From contig DASVUC010000018.1 in NCBI GenBank assembly GCA_036387255.1, forward strand, positions 1 to 55,401: 55,401 nucleotides of DNA, written 5' to 3'. The first letter of the stretch is position 1; each line of letters begins with the position of its first letter. A program made the translations under genes and the position numbers. Shown one piece after another: positions 49,055 to 55,401 of this stretch. This stretch comes from DASVUC01 sp036387255. Its GTDB lineage: Bacteria > Planctomycetota > Phycisphaerae > Tepidisphaerales > Tepidisphaeraceae. The notes beneath the pieces were generated by a model. The model had not been told where the DNA came from. It made no database searches and was given only the letters and a program-made list of their open reading frames with translations.

Positions 49055-49741
49055 CTACTCTTCGAGCTGTTCATCCCCAGGTTCGCGCGAGCGGAGCTTG
49101 GCAATTTCAGGATTGTTCTCCAGCGCCGTCAGCCCCAGGCGCAGCGCATACTTCGTCAACTCCGCGATGCTGTGGATGTCCAGCTTGGTCATCAGGTGCT
49201 GTCGGTGCGTGTCGACCGTTTTCGGGCTTACCCCCAGCACCCGAGCGATTTCCTTTGTCGTCAAACCCTCGGCAATGTGCCGCAACACATCCTGCTCGCG
49301 CCGGCTCAGAGGCGTTCCCGTGGGTGACCCAAGCTGCTTCACGATCACATCCCCGAGCCCCTTTCCCAGGTAAACCTCGCCGCGCATGACGGTCTCCAGC
49401 GCCTGGTTTACTTCATCTGAGGCGCAATCTTTCAGCAGATACGCCGACGCTCCCGCCTCGAGCATCCGCCGGACGATGACCCCTTCTCCGTGAACGGAGA
49501 GTGCGATCACTCGCGTGCGTCCGCCCGCGCGAATCTGCCGCGCCGCTTCAATGCCGTTCAGCTTCGGCATGCCGATGTCCAGGATCACCACATCGGCGTC
49601 GGCTTCTTTCGCCTTGTTCACCGCCTCTTCGCCGTCGGATGCCTCGGCAACGACCTGCACGTCAGGATTGCCCACCAGCACGCTGCGCACGCCCTGACGA
49701 AAGAGCTCGTGATCGTCTGCCAGAAGCACTCGAATGGCCAC
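49055..49741 (-). CDS. NarL/FixJ-type response regulator, close paralogue of 45060
   Basis: The 228-residue protein starts at GTG (MAIRVLLADDHELF) with AAGGA upstream. It has the receiver Asp in ADVVILDIGMPKLNG and the helix-turn-helix LSRREQDVLRHIAEGLTTKEIA, followed by SPKTVDTHRQHLMTKLDIHS. The recognition region is almost the same as in the regulator at 45060, so both may bind similar operators. It precedes mscL by 57 bases and may be co-transcribed with it. The terminator at 49774 isolates it upstream. Confidence 0.92.
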   Translation of the reverse strand: MAIRVLLADDHELFRQGVRSVLVGNPDVQVVAEASDGEEAVNKAKEADADVVILDIGMPKLNGIEAARQIRAGGRTRVIALSVHGEGVIVRRMLEAGASAYLLKDCASDEVNQALETVMRGEVYLGKGLGDVIVKQLGSPTGTPLSRREQDVLRHIAEGLTTKEIARVLGVSPKTVDTHRQHLMTKLDIHSIAELTKYALRLGLTALENNPEIAKLRSREPGDEQLEE

Positions 49742-49773
49742 TGATCTGTTTCCTTGCCTGTGAAGTGAAAGGA

Positions 49774-49812
49774 CAAAAACACCACGCCGTCACGGTGGTC
49801 GTGGCGGCGTGG
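49774..49812 (-). terminator. intrinsic terminator, minus strand
   Basis: On the minus strand a CCACGCCG...CGGCGTGG stem of eight pairs is followed by TGTTTTTGT. It would end transcripts of the small-gene cluster 51781-50026 before the regulator gene. Confidence 0.85.
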
Positions 49813-49981
49813 CGATAGGTCTCATGCTGAGAGCTCGACGCGCCTGCCGCCCTCCGGCATCCAGCGACGCCCGTCTCAGTATCGACGAAAGTTATGGCTG
49901 CACAACATCACCAGCCATCGGGTTTGTCACTGATGCTGGCGGTGTTTCCGGCTGATTTTCCGCGAGTTTCACACCGAAAAG

Positions 49982-49998
49982 GGTTAACTCTGTTAACC
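49982..49998. repeat. inverted repeat GGTTAAC-TCT-GTTAACC
   Basis: A perfect 7-bp A/T-containing dyad lies in the 213-base intergenic stretch upstream of the terminator. It may be an operator or an mRNA hairpin; no T-run follows. Confidence 0.5.
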
Positions 49999-50025
49999 GC
50001 GCAAGACGCTTTGGGACAGGTGCGG

Positions 50026-50313
50026 TCAGTGCTCGACCACGATCTTGACTACGCCCGCCAGCGTTGCACCGGCGGCGACCATTCCGATCAAAATCCAGAC
50101 GAAGATGACCGCCGCCTCGCGCGGTACTGTTGTCATTGATTGGCACTTCACGGACTTGTAAACAATGGAAACCCCCGCCGCGAGCGGAAGGATCAGCCAC
50201 GGCCAGTAGTTCCAGATCGGCAGCGGGTAGACGAACGGAACGTAGTCCGACGACGCCCCCACGATCGGCACATGAAGAACGGATAAGAGAAAAGTGGCGA
50301 CAGCAAGCTTCAT
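50026..50313 (-). CDS. small membrane protein, 95 residues, not recognised
   Basis: A signal-peptide-like start (MKLAVATFLLSVLHVPIVG) is followed by two membrane helices (YWPWLILPLAAGVSIVY and AAVIFVWILIGMVAAGATLAGVV) and a short tail. It begins six bases after the stop of the DUF6677 gene, so the two are probably one operon. No family or catalytic residue is recognised. It could be a small membrane-anchored accessory to the DUF6677 protein. Confidence 0.65.
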   Translation of the reverse strand: MKLAVATFLLSVLHVPIVGASSDYVPFVYPLPIWNYWPWLILPLAAGVSIVYKSVKCQSMTTVPREAAVIFVWILIGMVAAGATLAGVVKIVVEH

Positions 50314-50319
50314 GTGAGT

Positions 50320-50754
50320 CTATCGGTTCCCGTAATTCCCCGCCCGGTGGGCCGAGTCGATGATCGCCAGCAGGTTGAGCATCCCCGCAACGGCGGTGTA
50401 CAGCGTTCCGATCTCCGCGATCCGGCTCTTGGATTGCACGTTCTTGTACATCGGGCTCCTCGACGCCACATCCGATGCATAAGCGGAACCCAACCCGATC
50501 GGGCCTGTGAGCGCCTGACCCAGAAACCAAGGCTTTTGCAGCACACGCGAGACGAAGCCCCCTGGCCCGCTCATGTCCGGGGCTTCCACGCAGCGCACGC
50601 CTGCGATCAGAATTCCCAGTATGAAGAGGATGACAACGGTTATGCCGATGGTGACGCCGCGCGTGCGCTGGCCGATCATCCAGTACCCGCTGCCGGGCAC
50701 GAGCCACGCCATCAGGGCGACAAGAGGCGGAGAAGGCAAATCGCGCGAAGCCAT
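50320..50754 (-). CDS. DUF6677-like membrane protein
   Basis: The 144-residue protein from ATG 50752-50754 starts MASRDLPSPPLVALMAWLVPGSGYW. The LVPGxGYWMIGQR motif followed by a membrane helix (GITVVILFILGILIAG) is what I recall for DUF6677 proteins of planctomycetes. The rest has a second hydrophobic part (IGTLYTAVAGMLNLLAIID). TAAAGT ten bases before the ATG with no Shine-Dalgarno suggests a near-leaderless start. An upstream open extension overlaps the gene at 50817 and is rejected. Confidence 0.75.
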   Translation of the reverse strand: MASRDLPSPPLVALMAWLVPGSGYWMIGQRTRGVTIGITVVILFILGILIAGVRCVEAPDMSGPGGFVSRVLQKPWFLGQALTGPIGLGSAYASDVASRSPMYKNVQSKSRIAEIGTLYTAVAGMLNLLAIIDSAHRAGNYGNR

Positions 50755-50816
50755 GTGGTGCAATACTTTAGCCAGATTAGGCGGCGTGGGTAGGGGGGCC
50801 GTACGGATCGACGAAG

Positions 50817-51038
50817 TTACTGCTTCTTCACCGACGTGACCTGCCCCATCAGGAAGGTCACCGCCACCGTGTCTCCCACGGAGATTGACCCGCACGCGTG
50901 CTGCGGCGCGCGGATCGCCATCGCGCTGGCCTGGCCCTCTTTGGTCACGTGCAGTTCGTAATACAGATCGCCGTGAATGGTGAATGGCCGGATGTTGTGC
51001 ACCGTGACCGTCCAGGAGCCGACCATGGGGGGTTGCAT
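50817..51038 (-). CDS. small beta-rich protein, 73 residues, not recognised
   Basis: The start codon shares one base with the stop of the preceding DUF2238-type gene (TAATG), so it is translationally coupled. The sequence (WTVTVHNIRPFTIHGDLYYE, then SISVGDTVAVTFLMGQVTSV) alternates hydrophobic and polar residues in a way that suggests a small all-beta, OB-like fold. A GGAG in the 3' end of the upstream gene could act as the ribosome binding site. Function unknown. Confidence 0.7.
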   Translation of the reverse strand: MQPPMVGSWTVTVHNIRPFTIHGDLYYELHVTKEGQASAMAIRAPQHACGSISVGDTVAVTFLMGQVTSVKKQ

Positions 51039-51781
51039 TACTTCTCCTTCGCTTCAGCCGCGTGCAGCAATTCACGCAGTTTCTGTTCGCCCAGCGGCCC
51101 GACATGCTCTTTCACCATGAAGCTCTCGCGAAATTCGGCGCCAAACTTCCGGTCGAACTTCCAGTTGATCATCGCGACGGCGCACATGGAAAGCAGCGCT
51201 CCGAGGCTCGCCAGCGCCATGTCCTTCTGCGCATCCCAGGGATCGCCCTGCGAGCCGACATACGCCTGCCCAAGGTCGCCTCCCAGCAGCACCGCCGCCG
51301 TCCACTCGATCAGTTCGTAAACTGCACTGAACGAGATCGTCAGATCGAGCGGCAAATAGTATCCCCAGAACCCTCGCGCTCCCGCAACCCGCAGGAAGAC
51401 CTCCCGGATGGGATACGCCAGAAGGAACCCGAAGCTGAAGTGCACGACGCGGTCGAAGTTGTTTCGCTGCCAACCGAGCAGCGAATTGAGCGAGCGCCCC
51501 GAGACTTCCGTCGTCCAACGGTCGTAAGGCACCAGCGAGTATGTGTAGTGCGCGCCGATCGTGTGCAGGCACAGAAACACGAAGATGCACGTGTAGGAGA
51601 TATTGCTCAGCGGAAACCGGCGGTGCGTGACGATCAGGAAAGCCAGAAACAACGCCGTCAGCGCGTTCTCCAGCATCCAGTCCTTGATGTCCAGGGGGTG
51701 AATGGCCCAGCCGATGGCGTAGATCAGAAACAGCACCAGCAGGGCCAGCGGGTACCGCGGGTTGAACAGGAAGTTCATCAC
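51038..51781 (-). CDS. DUF2238 (YjdF-type) integral membrane protein
   Basis: The 247-residue protein has about six membrane helices (PLALLVLFLIYAIGWAI, ALTALFLAFLIV, YTCIFVFLCLHTIGAHYTYS and others). The conserved FDRVVHFSFGFLLAYPIRE and YELIEWTAAVLLGG with QGDPWDAQKDM match the DUF2238 pattern of E. coli YjdF. It leads a compact minus-strand group with the beta-rich protein, and less closely with the DUF6677 gene. Function is unknown in the family. Confidence 0.88.
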   Translation of the reverse strand: MMNFLFNPRYPLALLVLFLIYAIGWAIHPLDIKDWMLENALTALFLAFLIVTHRRFPLSNISYTCIFVFLCLHTIGAHYTYSLVPYDRWTTEVSGRSLNSLLGWQRNNFDRVVHFSFGFLLAYPIREVFLRVAGARGFWGYYLPLDLTISFSAVYELIEWTAAVLLGGDLGQAYVGSQGDPWDAQKDMALASLGALLSMCAVAMINWKFDRKFGAEFRESFMVKEHVGPLGEQKLRELLHAAEAKEK

Positions 51782-51885
51782 GCTCTTGAGCGCTGACGTT
51801 ACAGCAACTTCTGCCCATTTTCACCCAGCACGTGGCTGAAAAGCCTTAAGCCGGTTCCAGCGCTCCCCACCGCTGCTCCGGCGAG

Positions 51886-51891
51886 TATAGA
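51886..51891 (+). promoter_or_regulatory. -10-like TATAGA before the 135-residue membrane protein
   Basis: It ends ten bases before ATG 51902, and there is no Shine-Dalgarno, so the leader would be three or four bases. Confidence 0.45.
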
Positions 51892-51901
51892 CAAACCTGT
51901 C

Positions 51902-52309
51902 ATGCATGAACCGATGCCCATTGGGCACCAGATCTTCTGGCTGCTGCTGCTCGCGGTGCCCGTTGCCTGCATCGCGCGCACGGTGGTTTACGAAGAGATC
52001 TTCCGCGAGCCGCGCGAGTGGTGTAAGCACAAGAGCGAGTGCGCAAATAACTTTCTCGCCCGCAAGTTCTTCTATCTTTTCACCTGCGAATACTGCTTTA
52101 GCCACTGGGTGACGCTGTTCTTTCTGATCCTGATGCGCTTCCGCCTGCTGGTCGATGACTGGCGTGGCTACATCATCGCGCTGTTCTCGCTGGTCTTCGT
52201 CGCCAATGCGTACATGAACGTCTACGCCCGCCTGCGCGTCGACATCCAGAAGGGTAAAGTCGAAATCAAAGCCCTCGAGCTAACCACTAAAGAAAACGGC
52301 AAAGACTAG
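51902..52309 (+). CDS. membrane protein with cysteine motif, 135 residues
   Basis: Two or three membrane helices are visible (IFWLLLLAVPVACIAR, YFLFTC region through WVTLFFLILM, YIIALFSLVFVANAYM). A cysteine-bearing loop (WCKHKSECANNF and FTCEYCFSHW) could bind metal or form disulphides. The C-terminal tail is charged (VDIQKGKVEIKALEL). It is divergent from the DUF2238-type gene. I recognise no family. ATG 51914 is an alternative start. Confidence 0.65.
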   Translation: MHEPMPIGHQIFWLLLLAVPVACIARTVVYEEIFREPREWCKHKSECANNFLARKFFYLFTCEYCFSHWVTLFFLILMRFRLLVDDWRGYIIALFSLVFVANAYMNVYARLRVDIQKGKVEIKALELTTKENGKD

Positions 52310-52326
52310 TTCTTATTTTTTTCGTG

Positions 52327-52346
52327 GCACGGGCGCTCGCCCATGC
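52327..52346. repeat. short palindrome GCACGGGCG-CT-CGCCCATGC
   Basis: A near-copy of the palindrome embedded in the dehydrogenase gene at 5932-5952, with one mismatch in the stem, located between convergent genes. Confidence 0.6.
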
Positions 52347-52358
52347 TACGCGTTGCGG

Positions 52359-53600
52359 CTAGCGGTTTGCCATCGCCAGCCGATCCCGAATCGTCGGCCA
52401 CGCCAATGGCTCCTGTCCATCCATCGGGATGTACAGGCTGTTGTGATCTGCCTTGATCAGCACGAAGTCATTCACACCTTGAAGCTGCGTGCTCTTGACC
52501 AGCACCGGCCCATCGGACCGGCCGGTGCGCTGGCGAGCGTTGTCCGCGACGTGGTGCAGGCCGCTGGTGATCTGCCGCAATCCCCACCACGACCGCGCCC
52601 GCCTGGGAATGACATTAGCCGTCCCATCCAGCACATCCGCCTCATAGCGGCGCGCCATGTTGTAGTTGCCCGCGACGATGGTGTAGTGCACGCCCGCGCG
52701 TCGGGGCTGGTAATTCAATTCGGTCAGGAACTTGCTGGAGGGTTTCAAATCCCGCCCGGCCTCGCCCAGGCCGTCGGTGATCATCCAGCTCAGGCGCCAC
52801 TTCGGCTCGCTCTTCCAAAGCTCGTAATGCTCGCGCATCTCGAGCCCCACGCGATACGCCGCCCATTTGGAGCCCTGGTTGGGGGTGCCGAGCATGATGA
52901 GGTGATTGACATTGCCCACATAGCGCTCGCCTTCCACGTACGCCCGCGCAACCAGACCACCCATGGAGTGGGCGATCATGCTCAGCGGCACGTTCGGATG
53001 CTTCGCGCGAAGCGCTCTCATCTCATCCGCCAGCAGGTTGACCGATTCCTCGATCGGGCCGTCACTGGGATAGGTGAAGTAAGCGACCTGGTAGCCCTCC
53101 TTGCCCAGCAGATCCGCCATCGACCACCAGTTGGACTTGTTGCAATCCAGCCCGTGGACAAGCACCACCATCCGCCGGCGCTCGTCGATCGTTTTCGGCA
53201 GCGACAGTCCCCAGAGCAGCTTCTGCTCGGCATAAGCCTTGGGCGCGATGTTTTCCGTAAACACGCGAGCCGCGTGTTTGGCCGAGTCGCAATTCCGCGG
53301 CAGCTTCTGTGGATCGACGCTGAGCGTCAGCGCCTTCTGATTGACGTCAATGTGCGCCCCTTGTCCGAGCGACTCATTCACGGCCGTGACAAAGTTCGAT
53401 CCTTCGAGGCTGCTCAGGTTCACGGTGTACGAACCCCAGCCAACGCCGGGCAGGTGTAACTTCTCGAAAAGGGTGATCATCGCCTCATCCGAGCGCAGCC
53501 GGCCATCCTCCAGCCGGAACGTCGCTGAATGACTTTCAGCTCGTGCGACGGATACAAGCGAAAACAGGGCGAGAAGGGGGGTGAGAACAAAACGGCGCAT
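52359..53600 (-). CDS. exported alpha/beta hydrolase, lipase-like
   Basis: The 413-residue protein has a signal peptide (MRRFVLTPLLALFSLVSVARA), a leading domain of about 130 residues, and an alpha/beta hydrolase domain: MVVLVHGLDCNKSNW (oxyanion region), MIAHSMGGLVARAYVE (nucleophilic Ser in A-H-S-M-G, close to the GxSxG elbow), HLIMLGTPNQGS, and late KADHNSLYIP with a candidate catalytic His. Lipases and acyl-esterases of the periplasm are the nearest relatives. Substrate unknown. Confidence 0.82.
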   Translation of the reverse strand: MRRFVLTPLLALFSLVSVARAESHSATFRLEDGRLRSDEAMITLFEKLHLPGVGWGSYTVNLSSLEGSNFVTAVNESLGQGAHIDVNQKALTLSVDPQKLPRNCDSAKHAARVFTENIAPKAYAEQKLLWGLSLPKTIDERRRMVVLVHGLDCNKSNWWSMADLLGKEGYQVAYFTYPSDGPIEESVNLLADEMRALRAKHPNVPLSMIAHSMGGLVARAYVEGERYVGNVNHLIMLGTPNQGSKWAAYRVGLEMREHYELWKSEPKWRLSWMITDGLGEAGRDLKPSSKFLTELNYQPRRAGVHYTIVAGNYNMARRYEADVLDGTANVIPRRARSWWGLRQITSGLHHVADNARQRTGRSDGPVLVKSTQLQGVNDFVLIKADHNSLYIPMDGQEPLAWPTIRDRLAMANR

Positions 53601-53710
53601 TCATCCTCCGGGCTGCGGGCATCCTTGCCCGATGAAAGACAATCTACCTTTGCATCGGTTGGTTAGGAAGCACAAACTTCATTAGAAATCGCGCCTTCTT
53701 CCAGAGGCCC

Positions 53711-54748
53711 TCAAGAATCGAACAAGGAGAGTTGGTCCGCCGGCCTGGCGAGCTGCGCATCAAACCCCCGCATCCGCAGGTGCTCCGCAAACTCCGGAAA
53801 CCCGTGATGCGTGAAGATCTTCTTCGGCCGAACCCGCTCCACCGTCTCCAGCAGTTCTTCAAAATCGGCGTGATCTGAAAGCGGCAGCGCGTGATCCACC
53901 CCGTACCGATAGATCGCGTTCTTCAGCAGCGCCCACCCCGTCATCACGATCCGGCAAGGGTTCTCAAACCGCGTGACAAAGCTGCTCCGTGCCACGTTCG
54001 GCGGCGCAACCAGCACGCCGCGCTCGTGAAGGTCAAGCTGCTTGGCGCCATGGAAATCGCCGTAGCTGTAGCGCCGAACCGGCCCCACCCCCGCGCCAAG
54101 CTCCTCATAGATCTTTGTCAGGTTGTACGCCGCCCCATGCTGCGTCACGACGAGCCCTGCATCCGTGAGAATCTTCGTAATCTCCTGCGCCTTCCCGAGC
54201 GAGTAGCCCATCACGATCGGCTGGCGGTTGTCCCGCAGCGCCTGCGTGACAGTCTCCACAAGCTGCTCTGCGATGAGCTTGGGATCGGGAAAGCGAAACT
54301 CTGGCAGCCCATAGGTTGACTCCATCACCAGGTAATCGGCATGCGCCAACTCCGCCCGCTCCACCGTCAAGCTCTCGCGGAGCTTGAAGTCGCCCGTGTA
54401 CAGCAGCGTCCCCTCCGGTCGTGTCAGGTGCAGCATGGCACTTCCGAGAACATGACCGGCGGGAAGGAGCTGAATCGTCGTCTGCTCGTTGACCCGATGC
54501 ATTTGGCGGTAGGGGAGCGCGATCGTACAAGACTCAAACGCCTCGGCCGCCCCTTCGCGCGCCAGCTCTTCATCATGCTTCAGCCGATGAGCCATCAGCG
54601 CCGCCGTCTGCTCCGTCGCGATCGCGCAATGATGCCGGCAGATGTGGTCTGAATGGGCGTGCGACACAAAGCAGTTTCCACGCATCTGGCGCGAATCCAG
54701 ATACAGCCCCAGCCCCGCGATCTTCAGATCATCCGCCCACTCCAGCAT
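53711..54748 (-). CDS. metallo-beta-lactamase fold exonuclease-like protein
   Basis: The 345-residue protein carries the metal-binding SHAHSDH motif (residues about 29-35), LLPAGHVLGSAML, LYTGDFKL, a long central insertion (VMGYSLGKAQEITKIL) and a C-terminal ALPLSDHADFEELLE and FTHHGFPEFAEHL, as in the beta-CASP group of DNA and RNA processing nucleases. Its nearest described relatives are the DNA-ligase-associated exonucleases; no ligase gene is seen in this window. TAAAAT five bases before the ATG suggests a leaderless start. Confidence 0.85.
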   Translation of the reverse strand: MLEWADDLKIAGLGLYLDSRQMRGNCFVSHAHSDHICRHHCAIATEQTAALMAHRLKHDEELAREGAAEAFESCTIALPYRQMHRVNEQTTIQLLPAGHVLGSAMLHLTRPEGTLLYTGDFKLRESLTVERAELAHADYLVMESTYGLPEFRFPDPKLIAEQLVETVTQALRDNRQPIVMGYSLGKAQEITKILTDAGLVVTQHGAAYNLTKIYEELGAGVGPVRRYSYGDFHGAKQLDLHERGVLVAPPNVARSSFVTRFENPCRIVMTGWALLKNAIYRYGVDHALPLSDHADFEELLETVERVRPKKIFTHHGFPEFAEHLRMRGFDAQLARPADQLSLFDS

Positions 54749-54802
54749 GCCTCATTTTAGGTGGTGGCGACGCCCGGGTCGCGGCCGCCCGCATTGCATC
54801 GA

Positions 54803-55401
54803 TCAATGCTTCAACATCTCAATCTGGACCTTCGGCACAATCGCCTCCACATCCTCCCGCCGTAGATATCCCGACACCGCCGTCATCGCATTCGCCGCCG
54901 CACACGCGGTCCCTAAGCGAGCCGCTTCGACCAACTCGTCCCCACGATCAAGCGCCGCCGCCGTACCCGCCGCATAAGCGTCGCCCGATCCGATCGGACT
55001 GACCACTTCAGTCCCCGGCGGCGCCATCTTCCAACGCGTACGCCCATCTGCGGCCACGGAACCCTCTTTCCCCATGGTGACGATCACATTTCGCGCACCC
55101 GTCTGCATGAGCCGGTTGATCCCCTCCCACAGATCCTCCGTCCCCACCGTCCTGGTCAGCTCCACGCGGTTCGGCTTCACGAGGAACGGCTTCTTTTCAA
55201 GCGCCAGCTTCAGCGGCTCACCGCTCGCGTCCACCAGCGCCCGCACGTTCTTCTCGTGCGCCCTCTCCACACACCATGCGTAAAAATCCTGCGGCGCGCC
55301 CGGCGTGAGCGACCCCGACAGCACCACCAGTCGCGCCTGCGCCAGAAGCCAATCGATTTTTTCCCGCAACCGATCCCATGCCTCCGCTTCGACCTGCTTC
55401 G
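54803..55401 (-). CDS. PfkB family carbohydrate kinase, 5' end outside window
   Basis: The reading frame is open to the window edge, so the N-terminal third is missing; about 198 residues remain. VLSGSLTPGAPQDFYA, FLVKPNRVEL, VTMGKEGSVAA and PIGSGDAYAAGTAAAL are the PfkB motifs; the last holds the catalytic Asp and the anion hole. The GSLTPGAP segment is typical of the 1-phosphofructokinase/tagatose-6-phosphate kinase branch. It would phosphorylate a sugar phosphate using ATP. An internal TTG at 55367-55369 is not the real start. Confidence 0.85.
   Translation of the reverse strand, partial: KQVEAEAWDRLREKIDWLLAQARLVVLSGSLTPGAPQDFYAWCVERAHEKNVRALVDASGEPLKLALEKKPFLVKPNRVELTRTVGTEDLWEGINRLMQTGARNVIVTMGKEGSVAADGRTRWKMAPPGTEVVSPIGSGDAYAAGTAAALDRGDELVEAARLGTACAAANAMTAVSGYLRREDVEAIVPKVQIEMLKH

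Noticed and set aside
1..55401. CRISPR arrays, prophage or integrative element.
   Set aside because: No regularly spaced direct repeats, Cas, integrase or structural phage genes were seen.

Overview
The window reads as a high-GC chromosome segment of a planctomycete, most likely of the Phycisphaerae/Tepidisphaerales type. I infer this from family content: a PVC-type multi-domain haem-binding CxxCH protein, several PEP-CTERM proteins, N-terminal motifs resembling LEPR-XLL, a GxxExxY protein, DUF6677 and DUF6717 proteins, and strongly C-biased third codon positions. No plasmid or phage genes, CRISPR array, rRNA operon or transposase is visible.

Layout. 1-2500: 3' part of a gamma-glutamyltransferase gene, then a slipin-like SPFH gene. 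2501-3411: a tRNA-like locus on the minus strand, palindromic repeats, and a 33-codon small ORF followed by a terminator. 3412-7979: an alkaline-phosphatase-superfamily gene facing two Gfo/Idh/MocA dehydrogenase genes and a GH20-like hydrolase gene, probably sugar or sugar-derivative metabolism. 8019-8740: an antitoxin/PIN-toxin pair. 8758-12383: an aspartyl protease, DNA polymerase III delta' and small conserved proteins. 12519-16771: three minus-strand exported proteins, two of them PEP-CTERM. 16912-20028: a DksA-like zinc finger, RecJ and RsmE. 20063-28607: an RTX-like protein, a large SdrD-B-type surface protein, two membrane proteins and a PEP-CTERM repeat protein. 28609-33219: the giant ThuA/propeller/HEAT/cytochrome c protein. 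33447-38381: GH2 and GH127 hydrolases separated by a GxxExxY gene bounded by a perfect inverted repeat. 38454-42703: TrpD, GalK, thymidylate kinase and a third Gfo/Idh/MocA protein. 42792-49741: a signalling block with two sensor kinases, three response regulators and MscL. 49774-55401: small membrane and conserved proteins, a lipase-like hydrolase, a metallo-beta-lactamase exonuclease-like protein and a truncated PfkB kinase.

How the genes work together. Carbohydrate use recurs: GH20-like, GH2, GH127, galactokinase, PfkB and three Gfo/Idh/MocA proteins. Surface and envelope proteins form a second theme, with three PEP-CTERM anchors and three LEPR-XLL-like N termini; the exosortase itself is not in the window. 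The signalling block mixes a NarX-type kinase, two closely similar NarL-type regulators, a CHASE3-PAS kinase and a stand-alone receiver, with the osmotic release channel MscL between them.

The observations I consider most worth following are: the GxxExxY cassette with 29-bp perfect inverted repeats that supply both its ribosome binding site and its stop codon; the tRNA-like locus with an AGA anticodon but a short variable loop and a mostly unpaired acceptor stem; the large set of genes whose start codon lies 5-12 nt behind a TAnnnT-like hexamer with no Shine-Dalgarno, suggesting widespread leaderless transcription; and two small ORFs with convincing translation signals. All functional assignments come from reading motifs by eye; no database search was run.
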